Of a stretch of DNA of 64,000 bases, positions 8,838 through 16,173 are shown in pieces. Position 1 is the first letter of the stretch; every line of letters starts with the position of its first letter. Source of the DNA: Chromobacterium haemolyticum DSM 19808 (GTDB taxonomy: Bacteria; Pseudomonadota; Gammaproteobacteria; Burkholderiales; Chromobacteriaceae); the NCBI RefSeq assembly GCF_000711885.1, contig NZ_KL543997.1:21438-85437 (forward strand), written 5' to 3'. The position numbers and the translations under genes were made by a program. The notes beneath the pieces are model-generated. The model had not been told where the DNA came from and did not search any database. It saw nothing but the letters and a program-made list of their open reading frames with translations.

Positions 8838-9287
8838 TCAGCGATTGCGCAGGCGGATGCGACGGAAACGCGCCTCCAGCTTGAGCCGTTGTCCCAGCGC
8901 CAGATAGAACTGATGTTGGCTATCGACATGGCGGTAGACCCTGACCCGGTCGGCACCCAACAGCATCATGATTTCCAGATAGTAGAAGAAACCCATCCAC
9001 TGGCCGCGACCATCGCGGTCGTCAAAATCGATGTCGCGCGCCACACGGCTGAGCAGGCCCTTACCAACGTATTCGCGGTTGTCCTTCATCCATTGCAGCA
9101 AATGCGCCGCACATTCGCGGCCGTAGGCGCTGTCGGCGGGGGAATCCTTACGGGGCGTGGGCATTTGCCAGTAATGCGCATAGGTGCGGCCGGGGCAGAA
9201 ACGAACAAAGGGAAGCAAGGCTTCCTGCTGCTCCAGCGAGTGCAGTTTGTAGCGGCGGCGACGGGGGAAGTTTTGAGCGTGATGCAT
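8838..9287 (-). CDS. Hypothetical protein (149 aa)
   Basis: I do not recognise a family. The start at 9287 is preferred because GGAGAAAC lies just upstream; the longer frame adds an unlikely leader. The protein is basic at both ends (PRRRRYKLHSL near the N-terminus, RFRRIRLRNR at the C-terminus). It contains the aromatic segment GQWMGFFYYLEIMMLLGADR in the middle. It has no signal peptide or clear membrane anchor. It stands alone, convergent with the regulator gene and bordered upstream by a long gene-free structured region, so an accessory or mobile origin is possible. Confidence 0.55.
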   Translation of the reverse strand: MHHAQNFPRRRRYKLHSLEQQEALLPFVRFCPGRTYAHYWQMPTPRKDSPADSAYGRECAAHLLQWMKDNREYVGKGLLSRVARDIDFDDRDGRGQWMGFFYYLEIMMLLGADRVRVYRHVDSQHQFYLALGQRLKLEARFRRIRLRNR

Positions 9288-9886
9288 GGTGTTTCTCCTG
9301 CTGTGACACAAGATAAACCACCTGCCGAGAGAAGCTGAGGTATTAGGCAGGCGCGTGGCAGGATTGGCGTACCGGATGAATCCCAGACCGGTGAGTGCAT
9401 GGCACTCTCCCACCATGCGCCTGCCAAATGGCGCGGCCATGGTAAAGCAGCCTACGCAGTGGTGCGTAGGCCTGTTAGTTGGGATTCATAACGGGACGCC
9501 AATCCCGTGTGCCGCTTGTTTTGGCGACAACGGGGGGATTGTTGCCGAGGGGGCGGTTGGGGTCAAGGTGGGGTGGTTGCTTTGATTGAGCGTGGTTTAT
9601 TTGGTTAGGTGATCTGGTTTTGAATCCGCTACGCGGATATTGATTTAGGTGCCGCTTTCCGCGCGGCGAACGGGGAGGGGGCGGGCCGCCGCCCCCTTCC
9701 ATCCCCGCTCGTCCCCCAGGACGCGAAACCCGGAGCGCGCCCCGAGGGGACACTTGGGCGCTACACAAAGTGGTCTTTTTTGAATAAGAGGGGTCGTTTA
9801 GCAAAGTGGGGCATTTCTGTGGGTAACTTGGCCCCATTGCTCTTGTCTGTGGATAAGCCTAGCTCCCTATAAAGAAAGCATGTATC
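9288..9886. other. Gene-free region with several hairpins
   Basis: About 600 bases with no supportable gene. Visible structure: the hairpin CCTACGCA-GTGG-TGCGTAGG near 9451-9470, the inverted repeat GGGATT...AATCCC near 9481-9506, the hairpin ATCCGC-TAC-GCGGAT near 9624-9638, and a very GC-rich block at 9660-9760. The frames on both strands here have poor codon statistics and no homology I recognise. It may be degenerate phage or plasmid DNA joined to the structured repeat that follows. Confidence 0.4.
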
Positions 9887-10141
9887 CGACGCGCCCCAGG
9901 TCCCTTCAAGCCTGCCGACGGGTGGCAGGCCCGAGGTCTTAAGCGGCTGCTTGTTCGAGCAGCGCGACGTTAGCGCGCTGCGAGTTCAGCCGCGCCTCGG
10001 GCCTGACGGGAACCGGCGGGAAGCCGTAGGCCAGGCTTGCAGGGCGGCCTTTGGGGTGAAGGGGAATTTGGCCGCGCAAATTCCCCTTCCTGCCCGCCGG
10101 GCAGCCCCGGCAATCAAAAATATCATCCGCGCAGCGGATTC
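9887..10141. repeat. Dispersed structured repeat, copy A (candidate structured RNA)
   Basis: This element recurs at 43424-43741 (copy B). Conserved parts include CGACGCGCCCCA, the hairpin GCCTGCC-7-GGCAGGC (9910-9930), CCGAGG (9931-9936) pairing with CCTCGG (9995-10000), and GGGCGGCCTTTGGGG. Inside the closing pair sits the stem GCAGCGCG (9959-9966) with CGCGCTGC (9974-9981) around loop ACGTTAG. In copy B the same stem has a different sequence but still pairs perfectly. A further hairpin GGGGAATTTG-GCCGCG-CAAATTCCCC occupies 10061-10086. The end shares GCAGCGGATTCA with copy B. I recall similar sequences scattered in other proteobacterial genomes, often with spurious ORFs called across them, but know no name. 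The transcribed strand is not determined. Confidence 0.7.
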
Positions 10142-10275
10142 AACAAAACAACTCTCTCCAAGCACAAAGCTATCTAAAGACCGTAAGCCCCTCCACAAAA
10201 CCAATCCCAAGCCATCGGCACACCCCCGCCTCCCCTGCTACACTAAACCCCCGCCATGACCCCGGCATTCCCGCC

Positions 10276-10830
10276 ATGCACACCGCCCCCGCCCTCATCA
10301 TCATCGACATGCAACAAGGCATGAGCCGCCCCGAAGCCGGCCCGCGCAACAACCCCCAGGCCGAAGCCAATATCGCCCAACTGCTGAACGCCTGGCGCCA
10401 GGCCGGCGCGCCGCTGGTTCACGTGCGCCACATTTCCCGCACCCCCGGCTCACCGTTCTGGCCCGGCCAGCCCGGCGTCGAATTCCAGCCGGCGCTGACC
10501 CCGCTGGCGAGCGAACACGTCATGGAAAAGAACGTGCCGGACGCCTTCGCACACAGCGGCCTGGAACGCTGGCTGCGCGTGCGCGGCATCGAACAACTGC
10601 TCATTGTCGGCGTCAGCACCAACAACTCGGTGGAAGCCACCGCCCGCAGCGCCGGCAACCTCGGCTTCCGCACCCTGGTGGCCGCGGACGCCTGCTTCGC
10701 CTTCGACAAAGTGGACTACGCCGGCACACCCCGCAGCGCAGATGAAGTGCACGCCATGGCGCTGGCCAATCTGGACGGCGAGTACGCTCGCGTCGTTGAA
10801 TGCGCCGACATTCTGCGGCAACTGCAATAA
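10276..10830 (+). CDS. Isochorismatase-family hydrolase with Ser at the nucleophile position
   Basis: A 184-residue isochorismatase-fold protein. Asp11 (IIIDMQQ) and Lys85 (HVMEKN) of the usual catalytic triad are present, but the expected nucleophilic Cys is Ser118 in GVSTNNSVEATAR (codon TCG). Cysteine hydrolases of this superfamily deaminate or deamidate; members without the Cys, such as PhzD-type isochorismatases, act by acid-base chemistry. This protein may be a non-cysteine variant or catalytically altered. The next gene, a VOC protein, follows after 21 bases with an SD-like AGGAG, so they are probably co-transcribed. Confidence 0.82.
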   Translation: MHTAPALIIIDMQQGMSRPEAGPRNNPQAEANIAQLLNAWRQAGAPLVHVRHISRTPGSPFWPGQPGVEFQPALTPLASEHVMEKNVPDAFAHSGLERWLRVRGIEQLLIVGVSTNNSVEATARSAGNLGFRTLVAADACFAFDKVDYAGTPRSADEVHAMALANLDGEYARVVECADILRQLQ

Positions 10831-10851
10831 ACCCTGATCAGGAGCTCAACC

Positions 10852-11241
10852 ATGCAATTCGGTTACACCATTCTCTACGTCTCCGACGTCGCCGCCTCGC
10901 TGGCCTTCTTTGAAAACGCCTTCGGCCTGAAGCGCCGCTTCCTGCACGAATCCGGCGATTACGGCGAACTGGACACCGGCGCCACCACTCTGGCGTTCGC
11001 CGCCCACCCGCTGGGCCGGATGAATCTGCCGGAAGGCTATGTGGCGGCGGACGCCTCGCCGCTGCCGCTGGGCATGGAAATCGCGCTGGTCACCGACGAC
11101 GTGGCCGCCGCGCACGCCCAGGCCTTGCGCCACGGCGGCGTTGAACTGCAAGCGCCGTCGCTCAAGCCCTGGGGCCAGACCGTGTCCCATCTGCGTTGTC
11201 CGGATGGCTTGCTGTTGGAGTTGTGCTCGCCCATTTCCTAA
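10852..11241 (+). CDS. VOC family (glyoxalase/bleomycin-resistance fold) protein
   Basis: A 129-residue protein with one vicinal-oxygen-chelate module pair: QFGYTILYVSDVAASLAFFENAFGL at the start and LRCPDGLLLELCSP at the end, the Glu of LLLEL being a usual metal ligand. The first-strand His is replaced (GYTILYV), as in many VOC proteins of unknown substrate. It lies directly downstream of the isochorismatase-like gene, behind AGGAG. Its stop codon abuts a 142-bp palindromic repeat. Function unknown; dioxygenase, isomerase or drug-binding roles are all possible. Confidence 0.8.
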   Translation: MQFGYTILYVSDVAASLAFFENAFGLKRRFLHESGDYGELDTGATTLAFAAHPLGRMNLPEGYVAADASPLPLGMEIALVTDDVAAAHAQALRHGGVELQAPSLKPWGQTVSHLRCPDGLLLELCSPIS

Positions 11242-11383
11242 AGAACCTGTTCAAGGTCTGCCGCGCTTCGGCGATACGGCGTTGAAAACGTCTTCGGAAT
11301 GCTCATGTACTTCTTGTAGATTCCGCTTCCTCAGCCGTTTTCGCCTTGCCTCGCTCTTGCTCGCGAGACTTTGAGCCGGCTCT
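11242..11383 (+). repeat. 142-bp palindromic repeat, copy 1 (MITE-like)
   Basis: This is one of seven copies in the window. It starts AGAACCTGTTCAAGGTCT and ends with the inverted arm AGACTTTGAGCCGGCTCT. The centre has the shared motif TGCTCATGTAC and a run ending ATTCCGCTTCC. It begins right after the VOC stop codon, and its right half is translated as the C-terminus of the PslK-like gene on the other strand. Confidence 0.8.
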
Positions 11384-12775
11384 AAAGCGCCAGCCCAGAA
11401 CCAGCAACAACACAGCGCCGGCCACGGCGGCCAACGTCAGTTGCGGCCACGGGCCGAAGCCGCGCAGCGGAAACAACAGCAGGCCGGCGGCGGCCAGCGG
11501 TACGGACGCCGTCAGGCCCTGGCGGACCAGCCTTGGCAACAGGCCCTGACCCAAGCGGGCGGCGAGCAGGCCGCCGGTCAGCCATACTCCCGCCAAGGCG
11601 GCCAGCGCCAGGCCGGGCAAGCCCAGCCAGCGCGGCAGCGTCAGCAGCAGCGCCGCGCTCAACGCGCTGCCCGCCAGTTCCAGCAGCATCGGCCCGCGGG
11701 TATCGCCGCCGGCGTAGCAATAGCGCGCCAACAGCGCGTTCCAGGCGCCGAACACAATGCCCGGCGCGTACAGCGCCAGCAGCAGCGGCAGGCTGCTCGC
11801 CGCCAGCCCGGCCGGCAGCAACAAGGCCACCAGCGCCGGCGCGGCGCCGATCAAACCGGCCGCCGCCGGCAGGGTCAACAGAGTGCAGGCGGCCAGGCCG
11901 CTATCCAGCAACCGCAGCCGGTCCGCGCCCAGCGCTCCGCTCATCTTGCTCAACAGCACCTGGTTCAAACTCATCAGCGCGATCAGCGGCAGATTGATCA
12001 GCTTGCGCGCCAGGTTGAGCAGGGTAATCGTCCCCTCCCCCAACAACGAAGCAGCCACCCGCTCCAGCAAGCCCAGGCCCTGGCTGGCGGCGCCGCTGGC
12101 CAGCAAGGGCCACAGCTGCCGCCAGGCCTGGCCGGCTTCGCCGCGGCCGGCTCGCAGCCAGGGCCGCCAACCCAGCCGCCAGTTGCCGGGCAGCAGCGCC
12201 GCCGCCATCAGCAGGCTGCCGACAAGAAAGCATTGCGCCAGCGTGGCCGCCTCCGCGGCCGGTCCGGCCCAATACAGGTATGACACCGCCGGCAGATTGA
12301 ACAGCAGCGACCCCAACCCGGCCAGCAGGAAACGGCCCTGGGCTTGCAGCGGCGCCGCCAGCGCCGCCTGGACCAACAGGCCAGGCGCCAGCCAGGCCAG
12401 CCAACGCAGCGCGGCGGCGGCCTGCGCCGCGTGAGCGACGTCGACGCCGGGCGCCAGCGCCCGCGTCAGCCATGGCGCGGCCAGGCTCAACAACGCGGCC
12501 AGGCCCAGGCCAACGCCCAGCCAGTGGCGCAGTTGACCAGCCAGCCAGGCGCCGCGCCGCGCCGGCGTCTGCGCTTGCCACAAGGGCAGCAGCGCGGCGG
12601 ACAGCAAACCGCCGGCCAGCAGAGTGCGCAAGGCTTCCGGCAGGAACATCGCCACCAGAAAGGCGTCGCTGCGCCCGCCGGCCCCCCAGGCGGCCACCAG
12701 CAGCCACTCGCGGGCGAAACCGGCCAACAGGCCGGCCAGCGTGGCCAGGGTCAATAAGGCGGCGGGACCGAACAT
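11303..12775 (-). CDS. pslK: MurJ/MviN-family polysaccharide flippase (PslK-like)
   Basis: A polytopic membrane protein of 490 residues with about 14 hydrophobic segments. It belongs to the MurJ/MOP superfamily, as shown by the N-terminus LLAGFAREWLLVAAWGAGGRSDAFLVA. In this operon it should move the lipid-linked repeat unit to the periplasmic face, like PslK. It is the last gene of the operon, 13 bases after the acyltransferase gene. The last 26 residues (from RAGSKSREQERGK on) and the stop codon come from inserted repeat copy 1. The original C-terminus has therefore been replaced by a charged tail, which probably remains tolerated because it is cytosolic. Confidence 0.85.
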   Translation of the reverse strand: MFGPAALLTLATLAGLLAGFAREWLLVAAWGAGGRSDAFLVAMFLPEALRTLLAGGLLSAALLPLWQAQTPARRGAWLAGQLRHWLGVGLGLAALLSLAAPWLTRALAPGVDVAHAAQAAAALRWLAWLAPGLLVQAALAAPLQAQGRFLLAGLGSLLFNLPAVSYLYWAGPAAEAATLAQCFLVGSLLMAAALLPGNWRLGWRPWLRAGRGEAGQAWRQLWPLLASGAASQGLGLLERVAASLLGEGTITLLNLARKLINLPLIALMSLNQVLLSKMSGALGADRLRLLDSGLAACTLLTLPAAAGLIGAAPALVALLLPAGLAASSLPLLLALYAPGIVFGAWNALLARYCYAGGDTRGPMLLELAGSALSAALLLTLPRWLGLPGLALAALAGVWLTGGLLAARLGQGLLPRLVRQGLTASVPLAAAGLLLFPLRGFGPWPQLTLAAVAGAVLLLVLGWRFRAGSKSREQERGKAKTAEEAESTRST

Positions 12776-12788
12776 GGGCTCAGTGTCA

Positions 12789-13652
12789 TTAGTGGAACAG
12801 GGTGAACAGCCCTTTGCCGCCCACCTTGTAGTTGAGATCGCGCGGCCGCTCGCCCATGGGCTTGGCGCCGCTGCCGCCGACGATCTTGTACGGGGCCACT
12901 TCCTTGCCCACCACGGTATTGGCGGTGACCACGGCGCCGCGGCCGATGCGCGCGCCGTGGCCGATCAGCGCTCCGGTGGCGATCCAGGCGTAATCGTCGA
13001 TGTACATCGGCGCAGACACAGACCAGAATTCCGGCGCGCTCAGGTCGTGGCTGCCGGCGATGATTTTGGCGTAGGAGGCAATGGCGACATGATCGCCGAT
13101 GATCAGCCCGGCGCGGGCGTCCAGCAGGCAATGCCAGGCCACGCAGCTGTCCGCGCCTATCACCAGATTGTTGACCCCCAGCACCTCGGTGTTGCGCCAC
13201 ACGCTGGAGCCCTTGCCGATGCGCGCGCCGCCCAGGCGCAGCCAGGCCAAGCGCAGATGATGAGACGGCAGTTTGTTGATCAGGATGTTGTAGCACTGCT
13301 CCCAGGCGCGCAGCCAACGATCCTTGAAAGTGGGCCAGTTGAGGCCGTAACGCGGCACCAGTTGGGTGGGCACTTCGTCGCGCAGCAGCGCGTAGAAGCG
13401 GCTCGCCAACGGATGCGGGATGCGGCTTTCCATATTCACGGAAACGATGGAGACGCGCGGCTCCGCGGCGTCGCCCTCTTCGAAGACCACATTATTGGCC
13501 AGCATCCAGTCGTAGGCGACGGCCAATTCCGCGGCCGGAACGCCAAGGCGCGCGGCGTAGCCGTCCAGGCGCTCGCGCAGCGCGCTGCTGTGGTAAATAC
13601 GGTGGCGTAGCGTCAGCGCCGGCGGCGCGGGGGGAAGGTCGGTCGGGTTCAT
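12789..13652 (-). CDS. Left-handed beta-helix (hexapeptide repeat) acyltransferase
   Basis: A 287-residue protein. The N-terminal ~130 residues are helical. Hexapeptide repeats follow from about 150 (LGGARIGKGSSVWRN, LVIGADSCVAWHCLLDARAG, LIIGDHVAIASYAKIIAGSHD, GARIGRGAVVTANTVVGKEV), forming the beta-helix of acetyl/acyltransferases such as WcaF. The start overlaps the upstream polymerase gene (ATGA). It sits between PslJ-like and PslK-like genes, where it probably O-acetylates the sugar unit. In Pseudomonas the psl acyltransferase (PslL) is, as I recall, a membrane protein placed after pslK, so this is a different enzyme type in the same niche. Confidence 0.82.
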   Translation of the reverse strand: MNPTDLPPAPPALTLRHRIYHSSALRERLDGYAARLGVPAAELAVAYDWMLANNVVFEEGDAAEPRVSIVSVNMESRIPHPLASRFYALLRDEVPTQLVPRYGLNWPTFKDRWLRAWEQCYNILINKLPSHHLRLAWLRLGGARIGKGSSVWRNTEVLGVNNLVIGADSCVAWHCLLDARAGLIIGDHVAIASYAKIIAGSHDLSAPEFWSVSAPMYIDDYAWIATGALIGHGARIGRGAVVTANTVVGKEVAPYKIVGGSGAKPMGERPRDLNYKVGGKGLFTLFH

Positions 13653-15073
13653 CGCGGTTTCGCTTTCAGATCGATTGGCGCGGAACCTGCCGGCGCAGAG
13701 AGGGTCAACAGCGTGTCGCCGCGGCCGGCCAGCCGGCGCGCCGCTTGCAGATTGACGCCCATCAGCAGCCAGAACAGGCCGATCAGCACCATGGTGAAGC
13801 TGTAATAGTGGTCAAACAGACCGGTGAGCAGCGCAGCCAGCAAGCCGGACAGGGTGCCGAGCCAGATGGCGCGCTCCGGGTCCAGCGCGGACAAGGGGCC
13901 GCGCGGCCGCGCCTCGCGCCACCAAGCCACGGTGACGGCGACGAACAGCAACATGCCGGGCGCGCCCAGCTTGTAGACGAAGTTGAGCCAAAGATTGGAG
14001 ATGCCCAGCAGGCCGCTGTCAGGCGGCGGCGGATCCACCTTGAAGCCCAGACCCAACGGGTAAGTGCGCACCGCGTCGGGGAAGCGGCGGTATTCGTCCA
14101 TGCGCACCTCGGTGCTGGCGTTGCTGGCGGAAAAGGTCGTGGCCAGACGCTGTTGCAAGGGCGGGTAAAACAGGACCAAGGCCAGGCCCAGCGCCGCGGC
14201 CAAGCCGATGATGCGACCGGCGTGCGGCGCGCGCCGCCAGCTCAGCCAAAGCAAGACCAGCGCCAGGCTGACGATGGCCCCGCGCGAAATACTGAACAAC
14301 AGGCCGGCCGCGCCCAACAGCGCCACCGTCAGGCCCAGCAAGCGCCGCCAGCCGCGCTGCGTCAAACCGTAAAAGAAAGCCAGCGGCAGGAAAAGCGCCA
14401 ACGCGCCGCCGGTGAGGTTGGGGTGCACCCAGGGCGAGGCCATGCGGGTGTAGTTGGCGGAGAAGATGTCGCGCACCGCTTCCGGGTGGGCGTAGCGCAG
14501 TTTCTCCAGCACCGGGATGAAGCTGTTGGCGTCGCGGTCCTTGAGAAAGTAGCCGATGGACAGCAGCAGCATGGCCAGCGTGCCCAACAGCAACATCACG
14601 ATCAGACGGTCGCGGCTGCGCTCGTCCGGCAGCAACAGCGGGGCCAGGAACAAGGCGGACAGATTAAGCAGCCAGCGCGCCCAGTTGACCGGGCCGTTGC
14701 CGTCGGCCTGCACCATCAGCTGTCCCGCCAAAAACGGCAGCAGGCTGAAGGCCATCAGCCACAACAAGCGCCGCTCGACGCGGCCGCTCGGCCATTGCAG
14801 GACGCCGACGGCCAAGCGCGGCAGCGCGCCCAGCCAGGCCAGGCCCAGCAGCGCCTCGGATACGGTGACGCGCACGCCCAGTTGCACCGTGGAATAGGGC
14901 GTCAGGGTGGCGGCGAAGCCGAACAAAACCAGACCCAGCAGCGGCGCGCGCAGCACGGCGACTCCGGCGCAGGCGGCGGCCAGCGCCAGCGCGGCGGCGG
15001 CCGGGCTGAAGGCCAGCAAGCCGCCGAACAATAGCCCGCAGACCAGGGCGAGCGCGCGGTTCAGCGGCGTCAT
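13649..15073 (-). CDS. pslJ: O-antigen ligase/polymerase family membrane protein (PslJ-like)
   Basis: A Wzy/WaaL-superfamily protein of 474 residues with about 11-12 membrane segments. The family segment near WVHPNLTGGALALFLPLAFFY and the following ISRGAIVSLALVLLWLSWRR match the Wzy_C/O-antigen ligase signature. A periplasmic loop carries RFPDAVRTYPLGLGF. The start at 15073 is chosen from the ATGA overlap with the glycosyltransferase gene; the longer open frame runs back through that gene. Expected role: polymerising repeat units in the periplasm. It ends in an ATGA overlap with the acyltransferase gene. Confidence 0.87.
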   Translation of the reverse strand: MTPLNRALALVCGLLFGGLLAFSPAAAALALAAACAGVAVLRAPLLGLVLFGFAATLTPYSTVQLGVRVTVSEALLGLAWLGALPRLAVGVLQWPSGRVERRLLWLMAFSLLPFLAGQLMVQADGNGPVNWARWLLNLSALFLAPLLLPDERSRDRLIVMLLLGTLAMLLLSIGYFLKDRDANSFIPVLEKLRYAHPEAVRDIFSANYTRMASPWVHPNLTGGALALFLPLAFFYGLTQRGWRRLLGLTVALLGAAGLLFSISRGAIVSLALVLLWLSWRRAPHAGRIIGLAAALGLALVLFYPPLQQRLATTFSASNASTEVRMDEYRRFPDAVRTYPLGLGFKVDPPPPDSGLLGISNLWLNFVYKLGAPGMLLFVAVTVAWWREARPRGPLSALDPERAIWLGTLSGLLAALLTGLFDHYYSFTMVLIGLFWLLMGVNLQAARRLAGRGDTLLTLSAPAGSAPIDLKAKPR

Positions 15074-16173
15074 ACCAGCAGCCGGTCCAATAGCTGATCC
15101 ACGCGGCGGCGATAGGCATCCATATCGTAGCGTCGCGCCCAGGCGCGGTTGGCGTCGGCGTCGCCGTCCGGCCCGGCCGCGGCCAGCCGGTGCATCAGGG
15201 CTTGCAGCCCGCTGGCGTCGTTGGGGGCGAAGCGCGCCGCTTGCGGCGGCGCGACTTCGTCCAGCGCCGAGCCTGTGGCCACCGCCACCGGCGTGCCTTG
15301 CGCCAGCGCCTCTATCACCGGCAGGCCGAAGCCTTCCGCGTAGGACGGTTGCCACAGCCGTTCCGCCGCCGCGTACACCGCGCTCAACATGCCGTCGTCC
15401 AGATCGCTGAGCCAGATCAGCCCCTCCAGCCGCCGCAGTTCCGCCGGCAGGTCTTCCGGCCGCGCCACCAACGCCAATGCCGGCAGGTCCGGCTGGCGCT
15501 GACGCGCCTTCCTCCATTGCTCAACAAACCAGGGCATGTTCTTGCGCGGTTCGCGCGCGCCCACCGCCAGCCAGTAGCGCGCCGGCAGCGAGGCAGGCAG
15601 CGCCGCGGCCGGCGCGGCCGGCTGCGGCACCGCGTTGGGCAGCAGCGCCAGTTTGGCGCGCTGACGCGGGAACAGCCGCGCGGCGGCGTCGGCGGTGAAT
15701 TGCGACGGTGTCCATATCGCGTCGGCGCGCTGCAAGGAGCGCGCGGTGCCGATCCAGTCGATCACGCGGTAAGCCAGCGCGCGCAGCAAGCTGACGTGGT
15801 AGTTGTCCAGGGTCAGCTGGAACACATCGTGCAGCAGCATGGCGTAGCGCACGCCGCCGGGCGCGCGCCAGAGCGGCAGGCCGGTGTTGGCGGTGGCGAT
15901 GTACAGGTCCAGCCGACGGGCGCGGATGGCCCGCGGCAAAAAACGGCATTCGAAATGCCAACGCTCGCGCGGGCGGTGCAGTCCGTCCGCAGGACTGGGC
16001 CGCGCCGGGCATTCGGCCAGCCGCCGGTGGGGATGGTCTGCCGGACAGGCGGTGAAGCGCAGCACTTCCACGTTCGGCCGCGCCGCCAACGCGGCTTCCA
16101 GCGCCAGCACTTGCCGCGCGATGCCGGAGCGCGGCGCGGCAGTGACCGGACGGTAATCAATTCCGATGCGCAT
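15070..16173 (-). CDS. pslI: Glycosyltransferase family 4 (PslI-like)
   Basis: A GT-B fold glycosyltransferase of 367 residues. The N-terminal MRIGIDYRPVTAAPRSGIARQ is a typical GT4 opening. The C-terminal donor-binding half includes YWLAVGAREPRKNMPWFVEQW and the E-x7-E-type motif PSYAEGFGLPVIEALAQG. It is cytosolic or membrane-associated and adds one sugar, plausibly from GDP-mannose, to the lipid-linked acceptor. It overlaps the upstream glycosyltransferase gene by 17 bases and the downstream polymerase gene by ATGA, so it is firmly inside the operon. The linkage it makes cannot be read from sequence. Confidence 0.85.
   Translation of the reverse strand: MRIGIDYRPVTAAPRSGIARQVLALEAALAARPNVEVLRFTACPADHPHRRLAECPARPSPADGLHRPRERWHFECRFLPRAIRARRLDLYIATANTGLPLWRAPGGVRYAMLLHDVFQLTLDNYHVSLLRALAYRVIDWIGTARSLQRADAIWTPSQFTADAAARLFPRQRAKLALLPNAVPQPAAPAAALPASLPARYWLAVGAREPRKNMPWFVEQWRKARQRQPDLPALALVARPEDLPAELRRLEGLIWLSDLDDGMLSAVYAAAERLWQPSYAEGFGLPVIEALAQGTPVAVATGSALDEVAPPQAARFAPNDASGLQALMHRLAAAGPDGDADANRAWARRYDMDAYRRRVDQLLDRLLV

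Noticed and set aside
9475-9837. Minus-strand frame in the gene-free region
   Set aside because: Pro/Arg/Ser-rich translation, no ribosome binding site and no family resemblance; it overlaps hairpin-rich DNA.
9986-10210. Small minus-strand frame over structured repeat A
   Set aside because: It translates the repeat; copy B breaks the frame while preserving base pairing, so the conserved signal is structural, not coding.
13649-15517. Longer 622-codon form of the PslJ-like protein
   Set aside because: The extra N-terminal part is an out-of-frame reading of the neighbouring glycosyltransferase gene; the ATGA overlap at 15070-15073 marks the real start.
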